64,000 nucleotides of DNA from Cytophagales bacterium (GTDB lineage: Bacteria; Bacteroidota; Bacteroidia; Cytophagales; Flammeovirgaceae): the NCBI GenBank assembly GCA_025056215.1, contig JANWWC010000003.1, positions 1 through 64,000 of the forward strand, read 5' to 3'. Below are positions 1 through 9,700 of this stretch, piece after piece; within the stretch, counting starts at the first letter, position 1, and each line of letters opens with the position of its first letter. The position numbers and the translations under genes are program-made. The notes beneath the pieces were generated by a model that worked only from the letters and a program-made list of their open reading frames with translations, was not told where the DNA came from and searched no databases.

Positions 1-318
1 AAGGTGGGCAATGTTATCCCATAAATACTGCGGAGCAATGACATAATGAATTTTCCTTCGCATTTGGGTTTCAAATTCTTCAATATCGGTGGGGTTTTGT
101 TCGTACCATACCGAAAGGGGTGTTTTCCCGCCGTTGCCTGTTACTGCGGGATAGTCGTTGCCTAATTCTCTTTGAGCTGCTTGCTGATAGTTATCACTCA
201 GATAGCGTAAAAACAAGAAAGCAAGCATATAATCCCGAAAATCATCGGCATTCATCGCTCCTCGTAGCTCGTCTGCGATTGCCCAAAGCGTTTTGCCAAG
301 TTGCTGATGTTCATTCAT
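1..318 (-). CDS. hsdM: Type I restriction-modification methyltransferase subunit HsdM, N-terminal part (runs off the window)
   Basis: Only the first 106 codons are in the window; the frame is open to base 1. The start is the ATG at 318-316, giving MNEHQQLGKTLWAIADELRG, typical of the helical N-terminal domain of HsdM (HsdM_N), with the family-like stretch DYMLAFLFLRYLSDNY following. In the family this subunit binds S-adenosylmethionine and methylates adenine in the sequence chosen by HsdS. The catalytic NPPF-type motif lies beyond the window, so activity cannot be judged. It is the last gene of an hsdR-hsdS-hsdM operon and begins 4 bases after the hsdS stop, implying coupled translation. I see no lesion in the visible part. 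Confidence 0.93.
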   Translation of the reverse strand, partial: MNEHQQLGKTLWAIADELRGAMNADDFRDYMLAFLFLRYLSDNYQQAAQRELGNDYPAVTGNGGKTPLSVWYEQNPTDIEEFETQMRRKIHYVIAPQYLWDNIAHL

Positions 319-322
319 ACAT

Positions 323-913
323 TTACAAATTTGTAATCTCTGGAAATAAACCCTGCAATAACCCTTTTTTATGCAATTTTAACAATTCTATTTTTTCCCG
401 TTGTGCCTCTATCAACTCGTCTAATGACGAAAGACAAGCCGCAATTTTTTGCTGTTCGGATAGTGATGGGACTTTGATGATTTCTTTTTTGTAATCTGAA
501 AAATAAATATGTGGAATGCCTGAACCTTTTATGTATGATTTAAGGTTAATAGTGTGAAGCAAATAGTAAATCCACTTCAATTCGTATTTTTCTTTATCCT
601 TGACTTTGAGTATGCTTAAAGTTCCCAATACTGAACTCTTATCTTCACAAAGTCTCAAACGTCCAACACCCGCACCATCTTTAATTATTGAAATATATTG
701 CTCATTTTGTTGAAAATCTTTGATGTATCCAATAATACCCTCGGCTCCATATACAGGATAACCCACTTCTGTAAAAGTTAATTTATTCAAGGTTAAGTTT
801 GAGATTTCTAATTTTAATAAGTTTTCAACTTTCATAATTTCCCACTCTCCTTCCTGTTGAAACTCAGGGAAACGGAGGCGAGGAATAAGTTTGGGTTTAT
901 CATTCTTGTTCAT
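323..913 (-). CDS. hsdS: Type I restriction specificity subunit HsdS, half-size with one target-recognition domain
   Basis: The protein has 196 residues, about half the usual length near 400. The N-terminus (IPRLRFPEF, then EGEWE) is the usual start of a full-length HsdS. A single target-recognition domain follows, roughly residues 25-150 (YPVYGAEGIIGYI, ISIIKDGAGVG). The C-terminus is the conserved helix LSEQQKIAACLSSLDELIEAQ that serves as a spacer in the family. A second target-recognition domain and second helix are absent. The ATG at 913 overlaps the hsdR stop by 14 bases and the stop is 4 bases from hsdM. In the family HsdS sets DNA specificity; half-size versions are known to work as dimers reading a palindromic site. 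Whether this one is functional or an internal deletion is open. Confidence 0.88.
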   Translation of the reverse strand: MNKNDKPKLIPRLRFPEFQQEGEWEIMKVENLLKLEISNLTLNKLTFTEVGYPVYGAEGIIGYIKDFQQNEQYISIIKDGAGVGRLRLCEDKSSVLGTLSILKVKDKEKYELKWIYYLLHTINLKSYIKGSGIPHIYFSDYKKEIIKVPSLSEQQKIAACLSSLDELIEAQREKIELLKLHKKGLLQGLFPEITNL

Positions 914-3858
914 AGGCTTTCAATCCTGAAATTTCTTTTCCTTCGGCTTGTTTTTTGAGGTAAGGAATTAAGTCTTTCATCAATTTTGTTTCTTTGTTTT
1001 TTCTATCTTTCCAACTTGTAGAGGTCGCAAAAAGTGGGTTTAACGCTTCTGCGTCAAAAATTCCTCTGCTAAGGGTAGTTTCTACAAGTTGCTTCAAATC
1101 GCTAAAAGATAAGCCATGTTCTTGAGCGATGTGGGTCAATTGTTGATCGTTTTTTTTAGCCTTAAACAATTGATAATTTTCTTTGACTTCTTGTTCGCTC
1201 AATCCTTTGCCTACTTGTAGGGTATGGATGTATTCTTGAATTTCTTTCTTTTCTTCCATCAAATTAGCGCTGCTGCTCAAGAGGCGAATCAGCTGTTCTG
1301 GAGTGAGCTCTACTTTTTGGGGGTTCTGTTGGGTATATTTAGAAAGGAGCCTCATGATGTAATCGTAATCGATGAGCGCAGAGGCAAACAAGACTAATTC
1401 AAAATCTAACTGTTGCACTTCAGGAGGCGCGTTGTTGGTTTCTTGTTGCTGTATTTTTTTGAGCTGTTTGGCAATTTCTAAATAAGCACTTTTGAATTCT
1501 GTTAGTTTTTCTTGCGGCAAAAGAGTTTCAATCTGCTCTTTTTGTTCTGGAGTAAGGTCCGGTGTATTGGTCGAGTTGTGTTCTGATTCTCTGCACTTCT
1601 TTGAAGAGATTAATAAATTCTGCCCGGGCAAGATCTCCTTTGAGGTTGAAGACTTCGCAAGGCTCTGGCAAGAGGTCTTGAGTTTTCATCCAATTTTGCA
1701 GCTTTTGAGTAGCTTCTCGATACTTTTGAATTACTTTAGAGGCTTCTTCTACGAGCCAAATTTCTTTGGATTTAATGACATTTTCACCACTAAAAAGGGC
1801 GATGGCTTTGTCTACTTCGTGTTGCAATCCTCTAAAATCCAGAATATTGCCATAGGGTTTTGTGTCGTTCAAGACGCGATTAGTGCAGCTAAAAGCCTGA
1901 ATAAGGGCATGATATTCTAAGTGTTTATCTACATACAAAGTGTTCAAATACTTAGAATCGAAGCCCGTCAGGAGCATATCTACCACAATGACGATGTCTA
2001 CTCTCTGGCTGCGCGGAAAATCGGCATAAGAATATTGATGAGATTTAATTCGGTGCTGAAGGTCTTGATAATAAAGGTCGAACGTGGCAATGCTAAAATT
2101 TGTGTTATAGCGTCGATTGTAATCTGCTATAATGGTTTGAAGCGCTTTTTTCTTTTTTTCTGGTTCTTTTTTGATGTCTTCTTGCTCTTGTAGTAAGTCT
2201 TCTTGCAGTTGTTGGATATCTCTATTTCCTTCTGCAGGCGGAGAAAAAATGCAAGAAATATTGAAAGGCATATAATTCTCGTCTTTTTTAGCTCTTCGGG
2301 TTTGGAGAGTTTGAAAGAGTTCGTAATAAGTAATTGCGTCGTCGATAGAAGATGTTGCAAAAATAGCATTAAAACGTCTGTTATGAGTAGCCAGATCGTG
2401 CTTTTCTAAAATAGTATTCACTACTGCTTTTTTGTACTCGAGGTCGTCGACAAATTGTACGCTCGGTTTGAAGTAATCAATATGAAAGCGAAGAACGTTC
2501 TTATCTTCAATGGCGTGAGTAATAGTGTAGGCGTGGAGTTGTTTTTGAAAAATATCTTTGGTAGTCAGGTAAGAACCTTGTGTGCCGTCTATTTTTTTAT
2601 AGGTAGCATTTTCTTCGAAAATAGGCGTTCCTGTAAAGCCAAAAAGCTGTGCATGAGGAAAAAATTCTTTTATAGCTTTATGGTTTTCGCCGAACTGACT
2701 TCTGTGGCACTCGTCAAAAATAAAAACCATTCGCTTATTGCGCAGCTTTTGAAGCTTCTCCCTGTAAGAAGAACGAGATTCTCCTAAAGCAAGCCCCAGT
2801 TTTTGAATAGTGGTTACGATGATTTTATCGACATAGTCTTCTGAAAGCATTCTTTCTACTAACTTTTCGGTATTTGTATTTTCTTCTACACAATCTTTCT
2901 GAAACTTATTGAACTCTTGTCGCGTTTGTCGGTCGAGGTCTTTTCGGTCTACTACAAACAAACATTTTTCGATGTGAGGATTTTCTTTGAGCAAAGTAGA
3001 CACTTTAAAAGAAGTAAGGGTTTTTCCGCTTCCTGTCGTGTGCCAAATGTAGCCGTTTCCTCTGTTTTCATCGACGCATCGAATGATATTCTTCACAGCA
3101 TAAATCTGATAAGGACGCATGCATAAAATTTTCTTTTCGGACTCTACTAAAACCATGTATTTGCTTATCATTTCCGCAAGCGAAGATTTGCTCAAAAACT
3201 TTTCACAAAAGTCGTGTAGATGCGCTATTTTCTTATTGTTTTCATCAGCCCACTAATAAACTGGCAAAAATTGTTCATCCACATCAAAACTAAAATGCTT
3301 CTGATTGTTATTAGCAAAATAATAAGTATTAGAGCGATTGCTCACAATAAACAACTGTATAAAACACAACAAGGAATTCGTATAGCCGTTGCCAACATCA
3401 TTTTTATACTCTATAATTTGTTGAATAGCTCTGCGAGGATTTACTTCTAAACTTTTTAATTCAATTTGAACCAATGAAATACCATTGATAAGAATCATCA
3501 CATCGTAGCGCCGATAACTGTTTTGATTGTTAATTCGCAACTGATTAATCACTTCAAAATCGTTTTTGCACCAATCTTTGACATTCATTAAAGTGTAATG
3601 GAAAGAAGTTCCATCGTCGCACATAAAGGTATTGACTTGCCGCAAGCGTTTCGAAGCAGTGAAAACATCGGGCGTTATCATCTCTTCATAAAGCTTCTCA
3701 AACTCATGGTCTGTTAATCTGACTTTGTTAAAAGCTTCAAATTTTTGGCGAAAATTGCACTTGAGCGAAACAAAGTCCTTTATATCAGGTCTGTACGTGT
3801 ATTTTAGTTCTACTAGCTTATCGATGAGACTCTTTTCTATTTCTACTTCTCTTGCCAT
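900..3858 (-). pseudogene. hsdR: Type I restriction endonuclease subunit HsdR, inactivated by an amber codon and a frameshift
   Basis: Read through its lesions this encodes about 985 residues, close to normal HsdR size. Residues 1-201 carry the PD-(D/E)xK nuclease domain with D119, E133 and K135. A TAG at 3255-3253 (codon 202) interrupts an otherwise continuous frame, which resumes at once with WADENNKKIAHLHDF. The helicase part has Walker A TTGSGKT (about 274-280), DECH (about 382-385) and FTGTPI. Near 1560-1566 an extra G shifts the frame: LDQYT runs into GPYSRTKRAD and stop, while the neighbouring frame continues DLTPEQKEQIE to the C-terminus at 900. Motif VI also reads QAFSCTNR, where I expect Arg instead of Cys. 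In the family HsdR translocates and cleaves unmodified DNA. This copy should yield at most fragments. Two of the changes fit C-to-T transitions. Confidence 0.9.
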
Positions 3859-3949
3859 AAAATTTGCAATTTCGTTAGTAAAATAAAAAAAAACATATCA
3901 ACCGCGCACCCACCAACTAAGCTCCTCAGCGTTCTCCAGTCGCCCGAAG

Positions 3950-5923
3950 CTAATAAGCTAACAACCCTTTTACCTTCTGATACAAGCGCGAAGAAGCTAA
4001 AAACGCATCTTCTAAATTTTTAGCAAATGGAATAGGTGTATCTGCTGAGGCCACTCGCACGATAGGCGCATCGAGATACGAAAAACAATGCTCCGCAATC
4101 CAAGCCGCAATTTCAGCACCGAAGCCACCCGTAAGCGTATCTTCATGACAAATCAATACTTTTCCTGTTTTGGCTACCGAGCTACGCACGCATTCCTTAT
4201 CCCAAGGAATGAGAGTTCTTAAATCAATGACTTCAATCCCTTCAAATTGCTCGGCAACTTCTAAAGCCCAATACACAGCTAATCCATAAGCAATCAAAGT
4301 AAGCCTATCTCCTGACTTGCAAATTTTAGCCTTGCCAGGCGGAATGCAAAAATATTCTTTTGGTACAAGAGTTCTGATTTTTCGATAAAGCGCCTTGTGC
4401 TCCAAAAAAAGCACAGGATTAGGCTGTTCAATAGCCGTCACCAACAGCCCTTTCGCATCCTCAGGGAAAGCAGGATAATACACCTGCAACCCTGGCACAT
4501 GAGTAAACCACGCTTCTACCGTCTGAGAATGAAAAGGACCTGCCCCGATGCTTCCTCCCACTGGCAACCGAATCACTGTATCTACCTTCAATTTCCAGCG
4601 ATAGTAAGTTTTTGCCACATTGTTTACAATCTGATTAAAAGCACAACTCACAAAATCAGCATACTGTATTTCAATCACCGACTTTTTGCCCAAAGCAGAA
4701 AGCCCTACAGCCATCCCTACTACAGCCGATTCGCATAAAGGCGTATTGCGCACTCGTTCTTTTCCGAATCGGTCTAAAAACCCTTCCGTAACTTTGAAAA
4801 CTCCGCCGTACTCTGCGATGTCTTGTCCCATCAAAACCAGATTGTCGTACTTTTCCATCGCTTGCCAAAGCGCCTGCCGAATACTATCGACCAAACGCAT
4901 TTCCTGCCACGAACTACCCGACTCCAACTTAGGTGGCTCCACAGGCGCAAATACATCTGCAACTTCTTTTTTAAGGCAAGCTAATGGCTCTGGTCTTTCA
5001 AGTCCCTTCTCAATTTGAAGATGAATCCAGCTTTCTAAAGAGTCTTTTTTTTGCTGAATTTCGCATTGAGACAAAATCTGATTTTGGAGTAAAAACGATT
5101 CATACCACAACAAGGGATCTCTTTGTTTCCATTTTTCAATTTCTTGCTGAGGCATGTAAGCAGTTCCAGAAGCTTCCTCGTGCCCGCGCACGCGATAAGT
5201 TAGCGCTTCCACTAGAACAGGCTGAGAATCTTCCGCCACCTTTTTTCTAAGATTTACAATCAGTTCATAAACAGCAAGAATATTGTTTCCATCCACTTCA
5301 TATGCTTCGATGCCGTAACCGCTTCCCTTCTCCGAAATAGAACGGCAGGCGAATTGCTCTTTTACAGGCGTAGAAATGCTCCAGCCATTATTTTCAACTA
5401 GAAAAATAATAGGCAACTTCCAAACAGCTGCTATATTGATAGCTTCATGAAAATCGCCTTCTGAAGTAGCTCCTTCCCCGCAAAATGTAAGCACTACTTT
5501 AGGCGCTTTGTCGAGCTTGTGAGCCAACGCAACGCCACAGGCTACAGGTAAATGAGCTGCCATGTGTGAAATCATGCCTATAATATAGTGCTGTAAAGAA
5601 CCAAAGTGAAAAGAACGGTCGCGCCCCGCTGTAAAAATATTGTCTTTGCCCTGAATTTGGGCAGTGAGTTGGTCCAAAGGCAACTCGCGAGAAATAAACA
5701 CCCCTAAGTTGCGGTGAGCAGGCAAAATAAAATCATCGTGGCGCATGGCTAATGTAGCACCTACCGAAATCGCCTCCTGACCAATTGAAGAAAACCATTT
5801 CGCAATTCGATTCTGTTTGAGCAATAACAACATCCTTTCTTCATATAAGCGAGTAGCTAATAACTTTTCGTACAATTGTATATAAGGAACCGATGTGCAA
5901 TTGCAATCTCTAAGAAAATTCAT
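3950..5923 (-). CDS. Fused alpha-beta E1 component of a 2-oxoacid dehydrogenase (branched-chain/pyruvate type)
   Basis: The 657-residue chain joins an E1-alpha half (about 1-330) to an E1-beta half (about 340-657). The alpha half has FSSIGQEAISVG and the thiamine-diphosphate motif GEGATSEGDFHEA followed by VENNGWS. The beta half has GQDIAEYGGVFKVTEGF, the transketolase-type RLPVGG and the C-terminal ICHEDTLTGGFGAEIAAWI. In the family it decarboxylates a 2-oxoacid and passes the acyl group to the lipoyl arm of E2; fused E1s of this size are usual in Bacteroidota. The ATG at 5923 is preferred over an upstream TTG. No E2 or E3 gene is adjacent. Substrate choice (branched-chain versus pyruvate) cannot be settled by eye. 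A second, longer fused E1 lies at 17996-20440. Confidence 0.9.
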   Translation of the reverse strand: MNFLRDCNCTSVPYIQLYEKLLATRLYEERMLLLLKQNRIAKWFSSIGQEAISVGATLAMRHDDFILPAHRNLGVFISRELPLDQLTAQIQGKDNIFTAGRDRSFHFGSLQHYIIGMISHMAAHLPVACGVALAHKLDKAPKVVLTFCGEGATSEGDFHEAINIAAVWKLPIIFLVENNGWSISTPVKEQFACRSISEKGSGYGIEAYEVDGNNILAVYELIVNLRKKVAEDSQPVLVEALTYRVRGHEEASGTAYMPQQEIEKWKQRDPLLWYESFLLQNQILSQCEIQQKKDSLESWIHLQIEKGLERPEPLACLKKEVADVFAPVEPPKLESGSSWQEMRLVDSIRQALWQAMEKYDNLVLMGQDIAEYGGVFKVTEGFLDRFGKERVRNTPLCESAVVGMAVGLSALGKKSVIEIQYADFVSCAFNQIVNNVAKTYYRWKLKVDTVIRLPVGGSIGAGPFHSQTVEAWFTHVPGLQVYYPAFPEDAKGLLVTAIEQPNPVLFLEHKALYRKIRTLVPKEYFCIPPGKAKICKSGDRLTLIAYGLAVYWALEVAEQFEGIEVIDLRTLIPWDKECVRSSVAKTGKVLICHEDTLTGGFGAEIAAWIAEHCFSYLDAPIVRVASADTPIPFAKNLEDAFLASSRLYQKVKGLLAY

Positions 5924-6073
5924 AAACAAAAACGTTCACAGCCTTCGGCAAAAACTTTAAGAACCGAAAAAGAATCTTCAAAAATGCAACAAAATTCTCG
6001 TTCTAAGAAGACCTCCACAAAAACCCTTTGCAAGGCAAAAAGTTTTAACAGTTGTATAACTGAAACACTCTTG

Positions 6074-6480
6074 TTACTCAAAATTGTCTTCTACAAGGAT
6101 CTCAGTGATCTGTATTTTACCATCGATTATCGTCTGAATGCAATACAACCCGCGCTCTAATCCGCTGACATCTATTGTAGTAGTTCCTTCAAAGGTCGTC
6201 ATTAAAACTTGCTTACCTGTCGCATCTAATGCGCGAGCCACTCCTGATTTTCCTATTTATACAAGACTTCTCGCGCAGAATTCGGATATATCACTGCACT
6301 CTCGCTGTGCTCTTCTTCAGATAGCTCCTCTTGAAGAGATTCTCTTCCTTGTATTCCGTTAGCACCGTTGTACAGCACGTTGTTCGATTGTAGCGTAAAA
6401 GTGGTAGAGCTAATTCTCAAGACGCTGTTTGTAACTCCTGCGCACACATATGCCTTGCCGATTACCATCATAAGCGGTAT
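6074..6480 (-). pseudogene. 3' remnant of a T9SS-secreted protein (type A sorting domain, frameshifted)
   Basis: On the minus strand one frame gives a linker rich in E and S, then SAVIYPNSAREVLYK and a TAG at 6255-6253. The next frame continues at once as IGKSGVARALDATGKQVL, then IDVSGLERGLYCIQ, ending in a TAA at 6076-6074. Together they form a classic type A C-terminal sorting domain (YPNP-like start, DATGKQV, GLYxIQ). Adding one A to the AAA run near 6256 restores the frame (VLYKIGKSG), so this is a one-base deletion. Upstream of about 6540 the same frame is closed by stops. The gene is therefore a decayed relic; residues before the sorting domain are unrecognised. Confidence 0.75.
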
Positions 6481-6773
6481 TTTGTTCGTACCGTCATCGA
6501 ATGCATTACATCGGCTTGCTCTTTGAGTTTTTAAACATTTTATAAAATTAGCTCAAAGCTATTGATCACCTCGAAGAAAAGCACTCAAGGGCTAGCTACG
6601 TTCTTGCATTCAGCGTTACGACGTTAGAGGCTAAAAGTTACCTGGTCTTGCGCTATTAGTTCAGTAGCGCCCCAATCTAAGCCAAACGGCTATTTCTATC
6701 CCCTGAGATTGTAAACGATTTTTGACCTGATTTAATAAATTATCAAAAGAAAATAAAGATTTTTTCATAAATG
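6481..6773. other. About 290 bp between the giant surface-protein gene and the sorting-domain relic; probable decayed coding sequence
   Basis: No intact gene. On the minus strand a 35-codon frame starts at ATG 6768 (MKKSLFSFDNLLNQ) and stops at 6661. Around 6686 a shift of one base joins its GIEIA to FGLDWGATELIAQDQVTFSL, which ends at 6624. This looks like natural protein sequence broken by a single inserted base. The rest, 6481-6620, has short broken frames only. Together with 6074-6480 it reads as one or two eroded genes. I see no RNA gene or terminator here. Confidence 0.4.
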
Positions 6774-9700
6774 CTATCGGATAAGCCTCACTTCGCCTTG
6801 CTGTGCGATTTGTTCTCCGTAAACTGTTTCCGCCGAGATATAGTACAAGTAAACACCCATAGGTTGCTCCTGTCCTTTATAAGTACCGTCCCATCCTCGG
6901 GAAAAGAGAAGAGTGTTATGCTCTCCATTATTACATGGTAGAATAGACATAGACTCATCCAAGTCTCCCCTGGCTTCATATAATTTTTCTCCCCAACGAT
7001 TGTATATTAAAAATGCGTTGATTCGTCTGATGCCTCTTCCCATAGGTCTAAATTCACGGTTACACACATCTGCAGAAGAAGGATTAAAAATATTAGGCAA
7101 AATAAGATATACTTTTAAATTCACAGAAGCTTGGGCTAGCGATGAACAACCAAAATTATTAAACGCTTTTTGTGTGAGAGTGTATATTCCTGGCTTTATA
7201 TACGTGCGCGTAAAAGTAGGTTGATACCCTAAAATAGTATCCGTAAAGCCATCGCCGTAGTCCAATATATAGCGAGTAGCATTAGGAGAAGATAAGTTCG
7301 TAAACGCAATAGGTTTTCCGGCACTTGCTTGCAAGCTATCAAAGTTTATAATACCAGCAATTACTCCTGGCTTTACTACTACTCGATTTGTAACAGAATC
7401 TCGACAACCTCTTTCATCGACAACGGTAAGCCTTACGCGCATAGTGTCCAAAGAGTTAAAAGCAGTATCGCTATAAGAATATAATTTAGTAACTATCTTC
7501 CCTGTTTGTCGTGTGCTATCGTGTAAAAATAACCACCGATAATCTACAATGGGAGAAGTAGCAGCGATAGAAGGCGATGCATCTAACCGAGTAGGCGTTC
7601 CATTGCAAACCGTATCAGCTCGAAAGCGCGCTGTCGGTCTCGGATTTACACGTACTACTAAGGTGTCGCTCTTACTACATCGCACCCCTGTTACGCGCCA
7701 TACTACTGTGTCGACAGTTTCGAAGGGATAAGAAAATTGAAATGATTGCCCAAAAGGAGTATTATTAGGTGCAAAAAAGCCTCCCAAGGAACGCAATTCG
7801 GTGCGCAAAAAGTTATTAAACTTATCAGACGTAGGTTCTATACTGAAAGTAAAAGGCTCATTAGCGCAATTTCCTTCTACTTGAATCTTAGGGCGACTGA
7901 TGGGTTCTTGAGAAATAAGTTGTGTTACTTTATGAAGACAACTTTTATTATCTTCCACGTGTAAAGTAGCAAAAAATGAATTATCTGGAGTGAGTTGCAC
8001 CAATGTATTTCGATAGCCTGGACTGATAGCTGAGAGCGGAATAACAGTTCTCAAACTATCTTGCGAAACAGTGGAGTAGGTAGTATCGCGCACAAGAACG
8101 ATTGTATCTTGAGAAATTCCTTCGTTGTTATTGTAAGTAATATTCCAAAACCACCTTACAGGATGAATGCGAGGGTCATTATTTACGGCTCCATAAAGCG
8201 TAAGAGGCTCTCCTACGCACCTTCCGCGAGTAGAGGAGGGAGGTTCACTTTGCCCATCGTAGAACACTACCGGATTTAAGCCCGGATATACATATGCAGA
8301 ATCCAAATAAACTTGGGTGGTGCACTGAGGAGCATTTAAAAGCACATTGCCAAACTCATTAAGGCGAAAATTATAAAAAATGCGCAACTCGATTCGATGC
8401 CAATTAGAATCAGCAAAAGAGCGTTCTATATTAGGTTGCCTAGTAACTATAGAATCTACGCGAGAAAGCAACGGATAAGTAAATCGCCATCTGTATAAAG
8501 GTCGCTGATTAGGATCAGGCGTAACAAAAGTAGGACCTAACAAAGGAATAGAGACATTAGGGCAAACACTATCAAACGGATTTTGTACGATACCTTTACT
8601 AATATAATCTATAAAAACTCCTTCTTTGCGAGGAAATGTCCTCATGAAGGTTTTAGCTGTCCAATCAGGGCAACCTGTCGTATCGATAGTTCGCAATGCT
8701 ACTACGTAATAACCTTCTTGGTAAGCAACAGTATCGGCATAAGAATGCTGAGCATAATTGGAAGATGTATTGAGAAAAACGACGCTATCCTTATCGTTCC
8801 GGTTGCGCGTAAAATCCCAATGCCAAACATGATTATTCACGCGCCAGTAAGGATAATCTCGTCCGCCCACTGTAGTATTTTTGGCATTTACTTTGATCAC
8901 AGAATTAGAGGGTTCTATCCCGCAAAACGGCGAATTTTCATCAAAGTCAAAATTTGTAACATTAGGATAGTAAACCCGAAGTCTATCTTCACCTGTACAA
9001 CCATACGAATCTATGACATTGAGTCTATATTCTCCTGCTTCATTGAGTTGATAAATTGAATCAAAACCAAAACGTTGGAAAACTTCTAATTCAAATTTTC
9101 TTATATCAGGCAAATTAAGATTTTCTCGAAAGTACCTTCCATCAATGATTGTGTTGTTCCAGTAGATAGTTCGGAAGGGTGCGTTTCCGCCAGTGTGTTT
9201 CCACGAAAGATAGTCAATAGGGTCGTTGCACTTGAAGAAATAATCGCAAGTATCACAGGGAGACCCACTCTTAAAATTTTGGCTTTTAGTATGGTATATA
9301 GTGATAAATGGTTTTGAGCGCACTGTCACTGTAATAGAATCTTCGCGGAAACAACCGCTTTTTTCAATGCTTTTTACTCGCACACGATAAGTAGTATCGC
9401 TATGAGTTATTCGTACGGTGCTGTCAGGGTTGAGAATTTCTCCTTTAAAAGCGTGGGTTACGGGGCCCGTTCCTGATTCGGTAGTAAGAAACTTGTTTTG
9501 TGAAAAGCTAAATTCGCCCCAGTGCCACACTCTTTTTACCATGGTCACCCTATTTTGTGAGGAAACATCAAAAGTATCCTTAGGAGTAAATGTAATATCG
9601 GCTAACTGACATCTTCCTGATGTATCTATGAAAGTTTGAAAAGGTAACCTACGAATGTGAACGGTATCTGTTAGAATATCCGAACACGTTCCACTTATGG

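Noticed and set aside
8583-9059. A 158-codon plus-strand open frame
   Set aside because: It is antisense inside the giant type B sorting-domain protein. The composition is shadow-like (Ile/Cys/Arg rich) and there is no domain.
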